NCBI RefSeq assembly: GCF_001446935.1
Contig: NZ_LKKK01000011.1
Coordinates: 434,001-498,000, forward strand
Origin: Pseudomonas sp. TTU2014-080ASC
GTDB lineage: Bacteria > Pseudomonadota > Gammaproteobacteria > Pseudomonadales > Pseudomonadaceae
Direction: 5' to 3'
DNA length: 64,000 nucleotides
A program made the translations under genes and the position numbers. Within the stretch, counting starts at the first letter, position 1; every line of letters starts with the position of its first letter. This document shows positions 55,359-64,000 of this stretch, piece after piece. The notes under the pieces were generated by a model. It saw only the letters and a list, made by a program, of their open reading frames with translations. It was not told the origin of the DNA and did not search any database.

Positions 55359-56294
55359 TCAGCAGTGCAGGCTATTCCGCCCGCACCGTTTGGCTCGGTA
55401 AAGGGCTTTGTCGGCGCGGGCGATGAGGGTTAGGAGGGAGTCTTTCGGGTGGTGCTGTGCGACCCCAATGGAGATCGTCACCCCAGGCAGTAGGCCCACT
55501 TGGGAGTGAAACCATTCGATCTGTTCCAGTGCGCTGCGCATGCGTTCGCCAATGACGCAGGCTTCATCGAGCACGGAAGGCATCAGAATGACGAACTCCT
55601 CGCCGCCATAACGAACCAGGGTGTCGTGGGGGCGCAGTTGCTGGCTAAGGGTGTGCGCGACCATCGACAGGGCATAATCGCCGGCCAGGTGGCCGTGCTG
55701 GTCGTTGTAGTCTTTGAAGTGGTCGACATCCAGCATGAGCAACGACAACGGCCGCTGATCAAAAGCGTTGCGGGTATTTTCTCGCTCAAAGATATGCTCC
55801 AGCCAGCGCCGGTTATAAATGCCGGTCAGAGCGTCGATGTTGGCGCTCAGCTCACTGTCACGGAACATCCGGTCGGCTCTGCGGGTCCGGCTGCACAGTA
55901 TTATCAGTAAGTTGCGCATCAGTTCCGGGGCGATTTGGCTCAGCAGCGGCAGTGCGCTGTGGTGCAGACGCAAAATCTGGCAAGGCTCCGGGGCAATCAC
56001 ATAGGCGGAGGGCAGCAGGTTGTCGATAAAGCTGAGCTCTCCAACACAGTCGCCCGGATGCAGGGTGCTGATTGAGTGACTGTCTGGCGATTCCAGGTAG
56101 ACGTTGAGTTGGCCTTCCAGCAACAGGTACAGGTACTGGTTGCGTTTGAAAGGTGACAGCAGCACTTCGCCCGGCATGAGCCTGTAAGGGCTGAAGGCCT
56201 TGAGCGAGGCGTGGAAGCTGCGCAGCGGTACATCATGAAACAAAGGCATTTGCCGCAGCTGCCGCAGGCTGATTTGCCATGGGGCACGTTTCAT
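55359..56294 (-). CDS. Cyclic-nucleotide-binding-domain diguanylate cyclase
   Basis: A 311-residue soluble protein joining an N-terminal cNMP-binding (Crp-like) domain (about residues 12-125; GEVLLSPFKRNQYLYLLLEGQLNVYL and HPGDCVGELSFIDNLLPSAYVIA) to a C-terminal GGDEF domain with RYGGEEFVIL. An I-site RPHD sits five residues before GGEEF. ATG 56294 starts MKRAPW; a longer frame to 56420 has no support. The classical cAMP-binding Arg of the phosphate cassette is replaced in GELSFIDNLLPSAYV (Pro-Ser in place of Arg), so the ligand may not be cAMP. It likely makes c-di-GMP in response to a small molecule. Confidence 0.9.
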   Translation of the reverse strand: MKRAPWQISLRQLRQMPLFHDVPLRSFHASLKAFSPYRLMPGEVLLSPFKRNQYLYLLLEGQLNVYLESPDSHSISTLHPGDCVGELSFIDNLLPSAYVIAPEPCQILRLHHSALPLLSQIAPELMRNLLIILCSRTRRADRMFRDSELSANIDALTGIYNRRWLEHIFERENTRNAFDQRPLSLLMLDVDHFKDYNDQHGHLAGDYALSMVAHTLSQQLRPHDTLVRYGGEEFVILMPSVLDEACVIGERMRSALEQIEWFHSQVGLLPGVTISIGVAQHHPKDSLLTLIARADKALYRAKRCGRNSLHC

Positions 56295-56516
56295 TGTCGA
56301 AGTCGCCGGGTTGGGTCTGGCCGTGCGGATCTGGCTTCCGGCACGACAGAAGAGCAAGACCATAGTCCTAGTAAAAGGCACTGACAATGGTCTTAAGTCG
56401 GCGTCTGAGGTGACGTGCAAAGTTTGCTGATTTGCTCACACTTTCTGACCAACTTGCCAGGAATGTTGCGGCCTGTGGTGGCGCTCTGTGGCAAGTCGGT
56501 CAGAGTGCTAACGCGG

Positions 56517-57602
<1,086 letters not shown>

Positions 57603-58631
57603 ATGAAGATGGTGAAGTCAACATTGGCCGTACTGTGCGCTGCTGCTGCTCTTGGAGCCAGCTCGTTTGCTTTTGCAGGCGCTACGCTGGACGCAATTCA
57701 GAAGAAGGGTTTTGTTCAATGCGGCATCAGTGATGGATTGCCGGGATTCTCGTATGCAGATGGTAAGGGCAACTATCTGGGAATCGATGTTGACGTGTGC
57801 CGCGCTGTGGCGGCGGCTGTCTTTGGCGACGCGAAAAAGGTTAAGTACAGCCCGCTGACGGCGAAAGAGCGTTTCACCGCTTTGCAGTCGGGCGAAGTAG
57901 ACATTCTCTCGCGTAATACCACCTGGACCAGCTCGCGTGATGCGGGACTGGGCCTGAACTTCGCCGGTGTTACCTATTACGACGGTCAGGGCTTTTTGGT
58001 GAACAAAAAGCTGGGTGTGGCCAGCGCCAAAGAGCTGGATGGCGCGACGGTGTGCATCCAGGCAGGCACCACGACTGAGCTGAACCTCTCCGATTACTTC
58101 CGCGCTAACGGTATGAAGTACACACCGATCACCTACGACACTTCTGATGAGAGCGCCAAGTCGGTTGAGGCGGGCCGTTGCGATGTGCTGACCTCAGACC
58201 AGTCGCAGTTGTATGCCCAGCGCATCAAACTGGCGGATCCTGATTCCTATGTAGTGCTGCCTGAGGTGATCTCCAAGGAGCCTCTGGGCCCTGTTGTGCG
58301 TCAGGGTGATGAAGAGTGGTTCGATATCGTGCGCTGGTCTCTGTTCGCCATGCTCAATGCTGAAGAGCTGGGTGTGACCTCGGCGAATGTCGACGATCTC
58401 GCAAAAAACACCAAGAACCCGGATGTTGCCCGTCTACTGGGGGCTGAGGGTGAGTTTGGCAAAGACCTGAAGCTGCCGAAGGACTGGGCGGTGCAAATCG
58501 TCAAACAGGTTGGCAACTACGGTGAGGTCTTTGAGCGCAACGTCGGTGCGGGCAGTGAGTTGAAAATCGAGCGTGGCCTCAACGCGCTGTGGAACAAAGG
58601 CGGCTTGCAGTACGCACCACCGGTGCGCTGA
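57603..58631 (+). CDS. aapJ: General L-amino-acid ABC transporter, periplasmic binding protein (AapJ/BztA-like)
   Basis: A 342-residue periplasmic protein with a signal peptide (LAVLCAAAALGASSFAFAG). The mature protein has KKGFVQCGISDGLPGFSYADGKGNYLGIDVDVCRAVAAAVFGDAKKVKY and LSRNTTWTSSRDAGLGLNFAGVTYYDGQGFLV, hallmarks of AapJ/BztA binding proteins that accept many L-amino acids. It is the first gene of aapJQMP. A 149-bp gap with a hairpin separates it from aapQ, consistent with higher expression of the binding protein. Confidence 0.94.
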   Translation: MKMVKSTLAVLCAAAALGASSFAFAGATLDAIQKKGFVQCGISDGLPGFSYADGKGNYLGIDVDVCRAVAAAVFGDAKKVKYSPLTAKERFTALQSGEVDILSRNTTWTSSRDAGLGLNFAGVTYYDGQGFLVNKKLGVASAKELDGATVCIQAGTTTELNLSDYFRANGMKYTPITYDTSDESAKSVEAGRCDVLTSDQSQLYAQRIKLADPDSYVVLPEVISKEPLGPVVRQGDEEWFDIVRWSLFAMLNAEELGVTSANVDDLAKNTKNPDVARLLGAEGEFGKDLKLPKDWAVQIVKQVGNYGEVFERNVGAGSELKIERGLNALWNKGGLQYAPPVR

Positions 58632-58634
58632 CCT

Positions 58635-58671
58635 CCATGGTGCCGGTAGCCAGCAATGGCTGCCGGCATGG
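58635..58671 (+). other. Intercistronic hairpin between aapJ and aapQ
   Basis: TGCCGG (58641-58646) with AGCCA (58648-58652) folds against TGGCT (58657-58661) and CCGGCA (58663-58668), loop GCAA; one T-G wobble joins the two stem parts into about 12 bp. It lies four bp after the aapJ stop and has no T-run. It probably stabilises or partially ends aapJ mRNA. Confidence 0.65.
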
Positions 58672-58780
58672 TTCTACTGGTGAACGTGCAATGCCCGCTG
58701 TTAACTCTTTATTCCGCATCGGGGCGTAAGCCCTGTGGTTTTAGGCGTTCACGGGCATTGGCGCTCTGTGAGGCCTAGTT

Positions 58781-59965
58781 ATGCATACAAGAGCAGATAT
58801 CCCACGCCCGGGAGGCTCTTTCTGGACTGATCCGGTGGTACGCGCCTGGTTATTCCAGATTATTGCTGTAGTGGCTGTGGTGGCGTTGGGTTGGTTCCTG
58901 TTCGAGAACACCCAGGCCAATCTTGAAAAACGCGGGATCACTTCGGGTTTTGCCTTCCTTGATAACAGCGCTGGCTTTGGTATTGCCCAGCACCTGATTC
59001 CTTACCAAGAAAGCAACTCATACGGCCGCGTATTTGTAGTCGGTTTGCTGAATACGCTGTTGGTCTCGGCCATTGGTATCGTCCTGGCCACGCTGTTGGG
59101 ATTTCTGATTGGGGTAGCTCGGCTTTCGCCGAACTGGCTGGTAAATAAGCTGGCTGCAATCTACATCGAGATCTTCCGCAACATCCCACCTTTGCTGCAG
59201 ATTTTCTTCTGGTATTTCGCGGTGATGCTGGCGCTGCCGGGGCCACGGCAGAGTCTGAGTCTGGCGGATAGCTTCTTCCTTAACAGCCGGGGCCTGTACC
59301 TGCCGGCTCCCAATGTTACGGAGAGTTTTGCGGCCTTCAGTGTGGCCGTGCTGGTCGCTGTGATTGGCGTGGTGTTGCTGGTGCGCTGGAGTCGGGCCCG
59401 GTTTGAGCAGAGTGGGCAGACATTCCCGCTACTGCCTGCGTCGCTGGCATTGTTGCTGGGATTGCCGGGGGTGGTGGCGTTGCTACTGGGGAGTCCGGTG
59501 AGCTGGAGCGTGCCGGAGCTGGCTGGATTCAACTTCCGTGGCGGCTGGGTGCTGATTCCTGAGCTGCTGGCGCTGACACTGGCACTGACGGTCTATACCG
59601 CTGCTTTTATCGCTGAGAACGTGCGTTCGGGGATCAAGGCGGTCAATCACGGTCAGACTGAGGCTGCCCACTCGCTTGGGCTGCCGCCAACAAAAACGCT
59701 GCGTTTAGTCATCATTCCGCAGGCGATGCGGGTGATCATTCCACCGTTGACCAGTCAGTACCTGAACCTGACTAAAAACTCATCACTGGCAGCCGGGATT
59801 GGTTATCCGGACATGGTCTCGTTGTTTGCCGGTACGGTGTTGAACCAGACCGGGCAAGCGATTGAGGTGATTGCTATCACCATGAGCGTGTACCTGGCCA
59901 TCAGCATCAGCATTTCGCTGTTGATGAACTGGTACAACCGCCGCATTGCGCTGATTGAGCGATAG
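58781..59965 (+). CDS. aapQ: General L-amino-acid ABC transporter permease (AapQ-like)
   Basis: A 394-residue permease, longer than usual HisM-type permeases because of a large insertion between the first helices (FENTQANLEKRGITSGFAFLDNSAGFGIAQHLIPY), a hallmark of AapQ/BztB. The EAA loop is RSGIKAVNHGQTEAAHSLGLPPTKTLRLVIIPQAMRVIIPPLTSQYLNLTKNSSLA. It forms the channel with AapM. The next gene starts nine bp later. Confidence 0.94.
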   Translation: MHTRADIPRPGGSFWTDPVVRAWLFQIIAVVAVVALGWFLFENTQANLEKRGITSGFAFLDNSAGFGIAQHLIPYQESNSYGRVFVVGLLNTLLVSAIGIVLATLLGFLIGVARLSPNWLVNKLAAIYIEIFRNIPPLLQIFFWYFAVMLALPGPRQSLSLADSFFLNSRGLYLPAPNVTESFAAFSVAVLVAVIGVVLLVRWSRARFEQSGQTFPLLPASLALLLGLPGVVALLLGSPVSWSVPELAGFNFRGGWVLIPELLALTLALTVYTAAFIAENVRSGIKAVNHGQTEAAHSLGLPPTKTLRLVIIPQAMRVIIPPLTSQYLNLTKNSSLAAGIGYPDMVSLFAGTVLNQTGQAIEVIAITMSVYLAISISISLLMNWYNRRIALIER

Positions 59966-59974
59966 GGGGCAGGT

Positions 59975-61072
59975 ATGCAGACTCATCATTTCAAGCCTGA
60001 CTTGCCGCCGCCTGCCATGAGTGTTGGGGCGATGGCCTGGCTGCGGGCTAATCTGTTTTCCGGTTGGTTCAACACTTTATTAACGCTGTTTGCCCTGTAC
60101 TTGCTGTGGCTGTTGGTGCCACCGCTGATTCAGTGGGCATTTATTGATGCCGATTGGGTCGGCACCAGCCGCGCTGACTGCACCAGCGGTGGGGCGTGCT
60201 GGGTGTTTGTGCAGCAGCGTTTCGGGCAGTTCATGTACGGCTTCTACCCGGAGGAGTTGCGCTGGCGGGTTGATCTGACCCTGTGGCTGGCCATTATCGG
60301 GGCGGCACCGCTGTTTGTGCCCAAGATGCCGCAGAAGATCAAATACGCGATCGGCTTTCTGCTGATTTATCCGGTGTTGGCGTATTGGTTGCTGCATGGT
60401 GGTTTTGCCGGGCTTTCGGTAGTGCCGACCAGCCGTTGGGGCGGGCTGATGCTAACGCTGGTGATTGCTGCTGTCGGCATTGCCGGTGCTTTGCCGTTGG
60501 GCATTTTGCTGGCGCTGGGGCGGCGTTCGGATATGCCGGCAATCCGGGTTATCTGCGTGACCTTTATCGAATTCTGGCGCGGCGTTCCGCTGATCACTGT
60601 GCTGTTTATGTCTTCGGTAATGCTGCCGCTGTTTCTCCCGGAGGGCATGAGCTTTGACAAGCTGGTGCGAGCGCTGATCGGGGTGATCATGTTCCAGTCC
60701 GCCTATATCGCGGAGGTGGTTCGCGGTGGTTTGCAGGCGATTCCCAAAGGGCAGTACGAAGCGGCCGCAGCAATGGGCCTGGGGTACTGGCGGATGATGG
60801 GCCTGGTGATTCTGCCGCAGGCGCTGAAGCTGGTGATTCCCGGCATCGTCAACACCTTTATCGCTCTGTTTAAAGACACCAGTCTGGTGATCATCATCGG
60901 CCTGTTCGACCTGCTTAACAGCATCAAACAAGCCACGACTGATCCGGCCTGGCTGGGCATGGCCACTGAAGGCTATGTCTTTGCAGCGCTTATCTTCTGG
61001 ATTTTCTGCTTTGGTATGTCCCGCTACTCCTTGCACTTGGAGCGTAAGCTGGACACCGGCCACAAACGTTAG
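59975..61072 (+). CDS. aapM: General L-amino-acid ABC transporter permease (AapM-like)
   Basis: A 365-residue permease with an N-terminal helix (NTLLTLFALYLLWLLVPPLIQWAFIDADW), a periplasmic Cys-containing loop (RADCTSGGACWVFVQQRFGQFMYGFYP) typical of AapM/BztC, and the C-terminal EAA segment GGLQAIPKGQYEAAAAMGLGYWRMMGLVILPQALKLVIPGIVNTFIALFKDTSL. It is the partner of AapQ. It ends 11 bp before the ATPase gene. Confidence 0.94.
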   Translation: MQTHHFKPDLPPPAMSVGAMAWLRANLFSGWFNTLLTLFALYLLWLLVPPLIQWAFIDADWVGTSRADCTSGGACWVFVQQRFGQFMYGFYPEELRWRVDLTLWLAIIGAAPLFVPKMPQKIKYAIGFLLIYPVLAYWLLHGGFAGLSVVPTSRWGGLMLTLVIAAVGIAGALPLGILLALGRRSDMPAIRVICVTFIEFWRGVPLITVLFMSSVMLPLFLPEGMSFDKLVRALIGVIMFQSAYIAEVVRGGLQAIPKGQYEAAAAMGLGYWRMMGLVILPQALKLVIPGIVNTFIALFKDTSLVIIIGLFDLLNSIKQATTDPAWLGMATEGYVFAALIFWIFCFGMSRYSLHLERKLDTGHKR

Positions 61073-61083
61073 GAGTCAGGTCA

Positions 61084-61845
61084 ATGAGTGAAGCCAACAA
61101 ACAGGCAAACGCAGGGCCGATCATTCAGCTGCAGGGCGTGAATAAGTGGTACGGCCAGTTTCATGTGCTCAAGGACATCAACCTGGATGTTCAGCCGGGG
61201 GAGCGCATCGTGCTGTGCGGGCCTTCCGGCTCCGGTAAGTCCACCACCATTCGCTGCATCAACCGTCTTGAGGAGCATCAGCAGGGGCGGATTGTGGTGG
61301 ATGGCACCGAGCTGAGCAGTGATCTGAAAGACATCGAGACCATTCGCAGTGAAGTCGGCATGGTGTTCCAGCACTTCAATTTGTTCCCGCACCTAACCGT
61401 GTTGCAAAACTGCACACTGGCCCCGATGTGGGTACGCAAAATGCCAAAGCGTAAGGCTGAAGAAATTGCCATGCATTATCTGGAGCGGGTGCGCATCCCT
61501 GAGCAGGCGCACAAGTATCCAGGACAGTTATCTGGCGGTCAGCAGCAGCGTGTGGCGATTGCCCGGGCCTTGTGTATGCGGCCGAAGATCATGCTGTTTG
61601 ATGAACCCACCTCGGCGCTGGACCCTGAGATGGTCAAAGAAGTGCTGGATACCATGATCGGGTTGGCGCAGGACGGTATGACCATGCTCTGTGTCACCCA
61701 TGAGATGGGCTTTGCCCGCACGGTCGCCAATCGGGTGATTTTCATGGACCGCGGAGAGATCGTTGAGCAGAACGAACCGGATGCTTTTTTCACCAATCCG
61801 CAGAATGAACGTACCCGCTTATTCCTAAGCCAGATCATTCATTGA
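61084..61845 (+). CDS. aapP: General L-amino-acid ABC transporter ATP-binding protein (AapP-like)
   Basis: A 253-residue ATPase: Walker A GPSGSGKSTTIRCINRLEEHQQG, Q-loop MVFQHFNLFPHLTVLQN, signature [17 protein letters not shown], Walker B IMLFDEPTSALDPEM, H-loop VTHEMGFARTVANRVIFMD. TLAPMWVRKMPKRKAEEIA is typical of AapP. It completes the aapJQMP importer and is followed by a strong terminator. Confidence 0.95.
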   Translation: MSEANKQANAGPIIQLQGVNKWYGQFHVLKDINLDVQPGERIVLCGPSGSGKSTTIRCINRLEEHQQGRIVVDGTELSSDLKDIETIRSEVGMVFQHFNLFPHLTVLQNCTLAPMWVRKMPKRKAEEIAMHYLERVRIPEQAHKYPGQLSGGQQQRVAIARALCMRPKIMLFDEPTSALDPEMVKEVLDTMIGLAQDGMTMLCVTHEMGFARTVANRVIFMDRGEIVEQNEPDAFFTNPQNERTRLFLSQIIH

Positions 61846-61889
61846 GAAAGTGTTTCTATACGTTTCTTGACTGACTTGCTAGTGTTAAC

Positions 61890-61913
61890 AAAAGGAGCCT
61901 AAAGGCTCCTTTT
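61890..61913 (+). terminator. Intrinsic terminator of the aapJQMP operon
   Basis: AAAGGAGCC (61891-61899) pairs with GGCTCCTTT (61904-61912) around TAAA, followed by further T. It lies 45 bp after the aapP stop. Confidence 0.93.
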
Positions 61914-61972
61914 GCATTTGATCGACGCATTAATACCAGCTTGCTGGTTACAAGAAAGACGAGGATTTAGAA

Positions 61973-63268
61973 ATGTTAGGAGCAAGGACGGGCGTACTCG
62001 CGCTGGGGATTCTGGCCGCTACGCAGGCAATGGCAGAAGGGCAAGCCGACTCTCAGGGATTTGTAGAAGACAGCCATCTGGATCTGTTCTTTCGCAATGC
62101 TTATATCAATCGCGATTACAAAAATGGCCGTGATGATAAGGCCGAGTGGGGGCAGACAGCTGAAGCCTACTTCAAGTCCGGCTTTACGCAGGGCACTGTT
62201 GGTGTAGGGGTTGATGCATTTGCGCTGTATGCAGTGCGCTTGGATGGCGGTAAGGGCAGGGCTGGCGCCGGTGGTATCGACTTCTTCAAAGTCGGTGACA
62301 GCGGTGAGGCCGCTGATCAACTGTCCCGTCTGGGCGGTGCGGTGAAATTCCGCGTATCCAACACCGTGCTGAAGTACGGTGATCAGATGCCGCAATTCCC
62401 TGTGCTGAATTACGACAACTCGCGTCTGCTGCCTGAAAGCTTCACCGGTACGTTGCTGACCTCGAAAGAAATCGAAGGTCTGGAAATCAACGTCGGCCGC
62501 TTTACTCAGGAAACCCGCAAGAGCACCAGTTCCCGCGACAGTGGTGAATTGGATCGACTCGACGTGTGGGGGATCGCTTATCAATTCACCGATAACTTCA
62601 AGGCGTCTTACTACGGCACCAATGTCGACAACGTGCTGGATCGTCATTACGTCAACATGAACTACATCATCCCGATCAGTGAAGGGCGTTCACTGACGCT
62701 GGATTTCAATGATTACTACAGCAGCTTTGACAGTGACTTCGGTAAATCGCTGAATGTTGGTACAGATGGCAGCCAGAGCGGCAAAAACAACATTTGGAGC
62801 CTGGCGGCGACTTATGCCTTTGGCGCACATGCCATTACCTTGGCGCATCAGCGCAGCACCGGTGACAGCGGCTACAACTACGGCGGTTATCAGAGTAACG
62901 GTTGGGTCGGTGACGGTGGCACCAGTATCTTCCTGGCCAACTCCTACTGGTCTGACTTTAACGCCGAAGACGAGCGCTCCTGGCAGCTGGCGTATGACTT
63001 GGATTTCGCTTCCTATGGGATTCCAGGTTTGAGCTGGCGCACCGCTTACGTACGTGGTGACAACATCAATGACCGTTCCGGTCGTGGTGATGGCAGCGAG
63101 CGTGAGATCTTCAACCAAGTGAAATATGTGGTGCAGAACGGTCCGGCCAAGGACCTGAGTGTGCGTGTGCGTAGTTCGGTTCTGCGCGTTTCCAATAACG
63201 CCAGCAACTACAACGCCGATGGTAATGAAGTGCGGGTGTTTGTGGATTACCCGGTCAACGTGTTCTAA
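61973..63268 (+). CDS. OprD-family outer-membrane porin
   Basis: A 431-residue porin with a signal peptide (TGVLALGILAATQAMA, cleavage before EGQADSQG). FVEDSHLDLFFRNAYINRDYK is the conserved OprD-family start, and the chain ends VRVFVDYPVNVF with a terminal Phe for barrel insertion. Specific uptake of amino acids or aromatic acids is usual for the family. Its place behind the Aap operon suggests amino-acid entry, but a terminator lies between, so it is a separate transcription unit. GAGGATTTAG precedes the ATG. Confidence 0.95.
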   Translation: MLGARTGVLALGILAATQAMAEGQADSQGFVEDSHLDLFFRNAYINRDYKNGRDDKAEWGQTAEAYFKSGFTQGTVGVGVDAFALYAVRLDGGKGRAGAGGIDFFKVGDSGEAADQLSRLGGAVKFRVSNTVLKYGDQMPQFPVLNYDNSRLLPESFTGTLLTSKEIEGLEINVGRFTQETRKSTSSRDSGELDRLDVWGIAYQFTDNFKASYYGTNVDNVLDRHYVNMNYIIPISEGRSLTLDFNDYYSSFDSDFGKSLNVGTDGSQSGKNNIWSLAATYAFGAHAITLAHQRSTGDSGYNYGGYQSNGWVGDGGTSIFLANSYWSDFNAEDERSWQLAYDLDFASYGIPGLSWRTAYVRGDNINDRSGRGDGSEREIFNQVKYVVQNGPAKDLSVRVRSSVLRVSNNASNYNADGNEVRVFVDYPVNVF

Positions 63269-63275
63269 GCCACTT

Positions 63276-63308
63276 AACCTCTCAACCTGAGCCTCAGGTT
63301 GAGAGGTT
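63276..63308. terminator. Long perfect hairpin between porin gene and META-domain gene
   Basis: A 16-bp arm (63276-63291) and its exact complement (63293-63308) flank a single base; in practice the apical pairs open. No T-run is present. The genes on either side converge, so it probably ends both transcripts or protects their 3' ends. Confidence 0.7.
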
Positions 63309-63319
63309 GCCTCCTGCGG

Positions 63320-63724
63320 CTATTGGCTCTCTGGCCAGAGCCGCAGTGGCTTGCCAGACGCAGGCCACAATTGCAGCTGCTCAGTAGCAGAAAAGTCCCA
63401 GCGTTCTACTTGGCTGAGGCTGGAAAGAAAACGTGATTCCTGTTCCATCAGCGCTGGTGCGCACATCTTCCGGGTACTGCCCGGCGCTTCGAAACGTATC
63501 GAATGGCCTTCCAGCGTGTAGTTGGCAAACCAGTGGTTGCAGCCTGCGTTGCCGTAGGCACGTCCGTCATCTCCCAGCGTAATGGTGAGGTGGCTGCGGT
63601 CGATCAGAGGGCGTTCGCCAATCCACTCTACTTGATAGGTGCGCTCAGTTTGTAACTGTGGGGCGGAGCTTGCACATCCGGCCAGTGCGGCAGGGAGCAG
63701 GCAGGCTGTCAGTAATGGTTTCAT
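63320..63724 (-). CDS. META-domain (HslJ-like) lipoprotein
   Basis: A 134-residue lipoprotein: signal MKPLLTACLLPAALAGC with lipobox LAGC (Cys17). The META domain is visible in SHLTITLGDDGRAYGNAGCNHWFANYTLEGHSIRFEAPGSTRKMCAPALMEQESRFLSSL. ATG 63724 is preferred because it overlaps the stop of the upstream gene (ATGA) and starts the signal peptide directly. HslJ-like proteins are linked to outer-membrane integrity or novobiocin sensitivity in E. coli; the role here is not known. Confidence 0.87.
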   Translation of the reverse strand: MKPLLTACLLPAALAGCASSAPQLQTERTYQVEWIGERPLIDRSHLTITLGDDGRAYGNAGCNHWFANYTLEGHSIRFEAPGSTRKMCAPALMEQESRFLSSLSQVERWDFSATEQLQLWPASGKPLRLWPESQ

Positions 63725-63999
63725 GTTGCCTCCTTGGTCATGCAGGCGGGGCAAAGGTGCTTGTCGCTTTGATTCTGCCAGCCAAGCTCCTTGATGCGAG
63801 CCTCAGCAGCTGGCGCATGGGCTTTTTTGCCCAGCGTTGCATCGACAGCAAATTCAAAGTCTAGTTGCTTGCCGCAGCTGTCGCAGTCGACCTTCCAATT
63901 AAAGATCGCCAGTTCTTTAAATGCCGGTCCGGTGGCTACCGCGACCCACTGGCCGCGCGGATTGATCAGGTGCCGGACTTTATCAGTGTGCAAGCGCAT
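63721..63999 (-). CDS. Small cysteine-rich hypothetical protein (possibly partial)
   Basis: A 92-residue protein with two CxxC pairs (CDSCGK near residue 39 and CPAC near residue 83), i.e. a possible zinc ribbon. It starts MRLHTDKVRHLINPRGQWVAVATGPAFKELAIF. The ATG at 63999 is within two bases of the window end, so an earlier start outside cannot be ruled out. It overlaps the META-domain gene by 4 bp and should be co-transcribed with it. Function unknown. Confidence 0.7.
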   Translation of the reverse strand: MRLHTDKVRHLINPRGQWVAVATGPAFKELAIFNWKVDCDSCGKQLDFEFAVDATLGKKAHAPAAEARIKELGWQNQSDKHLCPACMTKEAT

Positions 64000-64000
64000 G

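Overview
The window reads as a chromosomal segment of a Pseudomonas species. Three things point there: the gene order small acidic protein, nth, rnfEGDCBA, metG, mrp, then dcd; a photolyase/LitR/LOV light-response cluster of the kind described in Pseudomonas putida; and a BenR-controlled benzoate operon plus OprD-type and Aap-type transport genes. GC content is moderately high throughout, except in the passenger part of the autotransporter and in the intergenic stretches around it. I cannot name the species. No rRNA, tRNA, CRISPR array or intact insertion sequence was found.

Layout. (1) 1-7567 is a light-response region. A leftward operon runs DUF523/DUF1722, LitR-like MerR regulator, photolyase, SnoaL-like protein, SDR and FAD oxidoreductase, and continues past the left edge. 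A short LOV photoreceptor and a second LitR-like regulator follow. The operon start is preceded by an array of TGTACA boxes, most of them paired at an 18-bp period. (2) 7619-20934 is core metabolism: nth, rnfEGDCBA (RnfC carries a tandem-repeat tail), metG, mrp/apbC, hemerythrin, cold-shock protein, dcd and nadE. (3) 21292-23817 is a large autotransporter with a repetitive beta-helix passenger. (4) 24035-31976 is an uncharacterised nine-gene transport and catabolism cluster: a TauD-like dioxygenase, a NitT/TauT-type ABC importer, a threonine-synthase-like PLP enzyme and a polar amino-acid ABC importer. (5) 32294-37037 is an accessory stretch: a diguanylate cyclase, an AAA ATPase/HNH nuclease pair resembling Septu-type phage defence, a mobile-element scar, a gene broken by one in-frame TGA, and a small hypothetical gene. 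(6) 37300-40940 holds a cation/proton antiporter and a divergent LysR/SDR pair. (7) 41208-48513 is benR followed by benABCD-catBCA, all co-oriented, which converts benzoate through catechol to the muconolactone/enol-lactone level. The promoter before benA has the architecture of XylS/BenR-controlled promoters, and no catR or benzoate transporter is present. (8) 48665-57176 is mixed: a lipoprotein, two LysE exporters, TraX, DinB, a YdcF-like protein, RhlB, a cNMP-binding GGDEF protein and a carboxylesterase. (9) 57603-63999 is an AapJQMP-type general amino-acid ABC system, an OprD-family porin, a META-domain lipoprotein and a small CxxC protein at the right edge.

The most unusual content is the TauD/ABC/threonine-synthase cluster, whose substrate cannot be assigned, and the Septu-like ATPase-HNH pair. 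The two clearest regulatory signals are the TGTACA array before the photolyase operon and the BenR operator/promoter before benA. Everything rests on reading the sequence and its translations; no database search was run, so family names come from recognised motifs and lengths.
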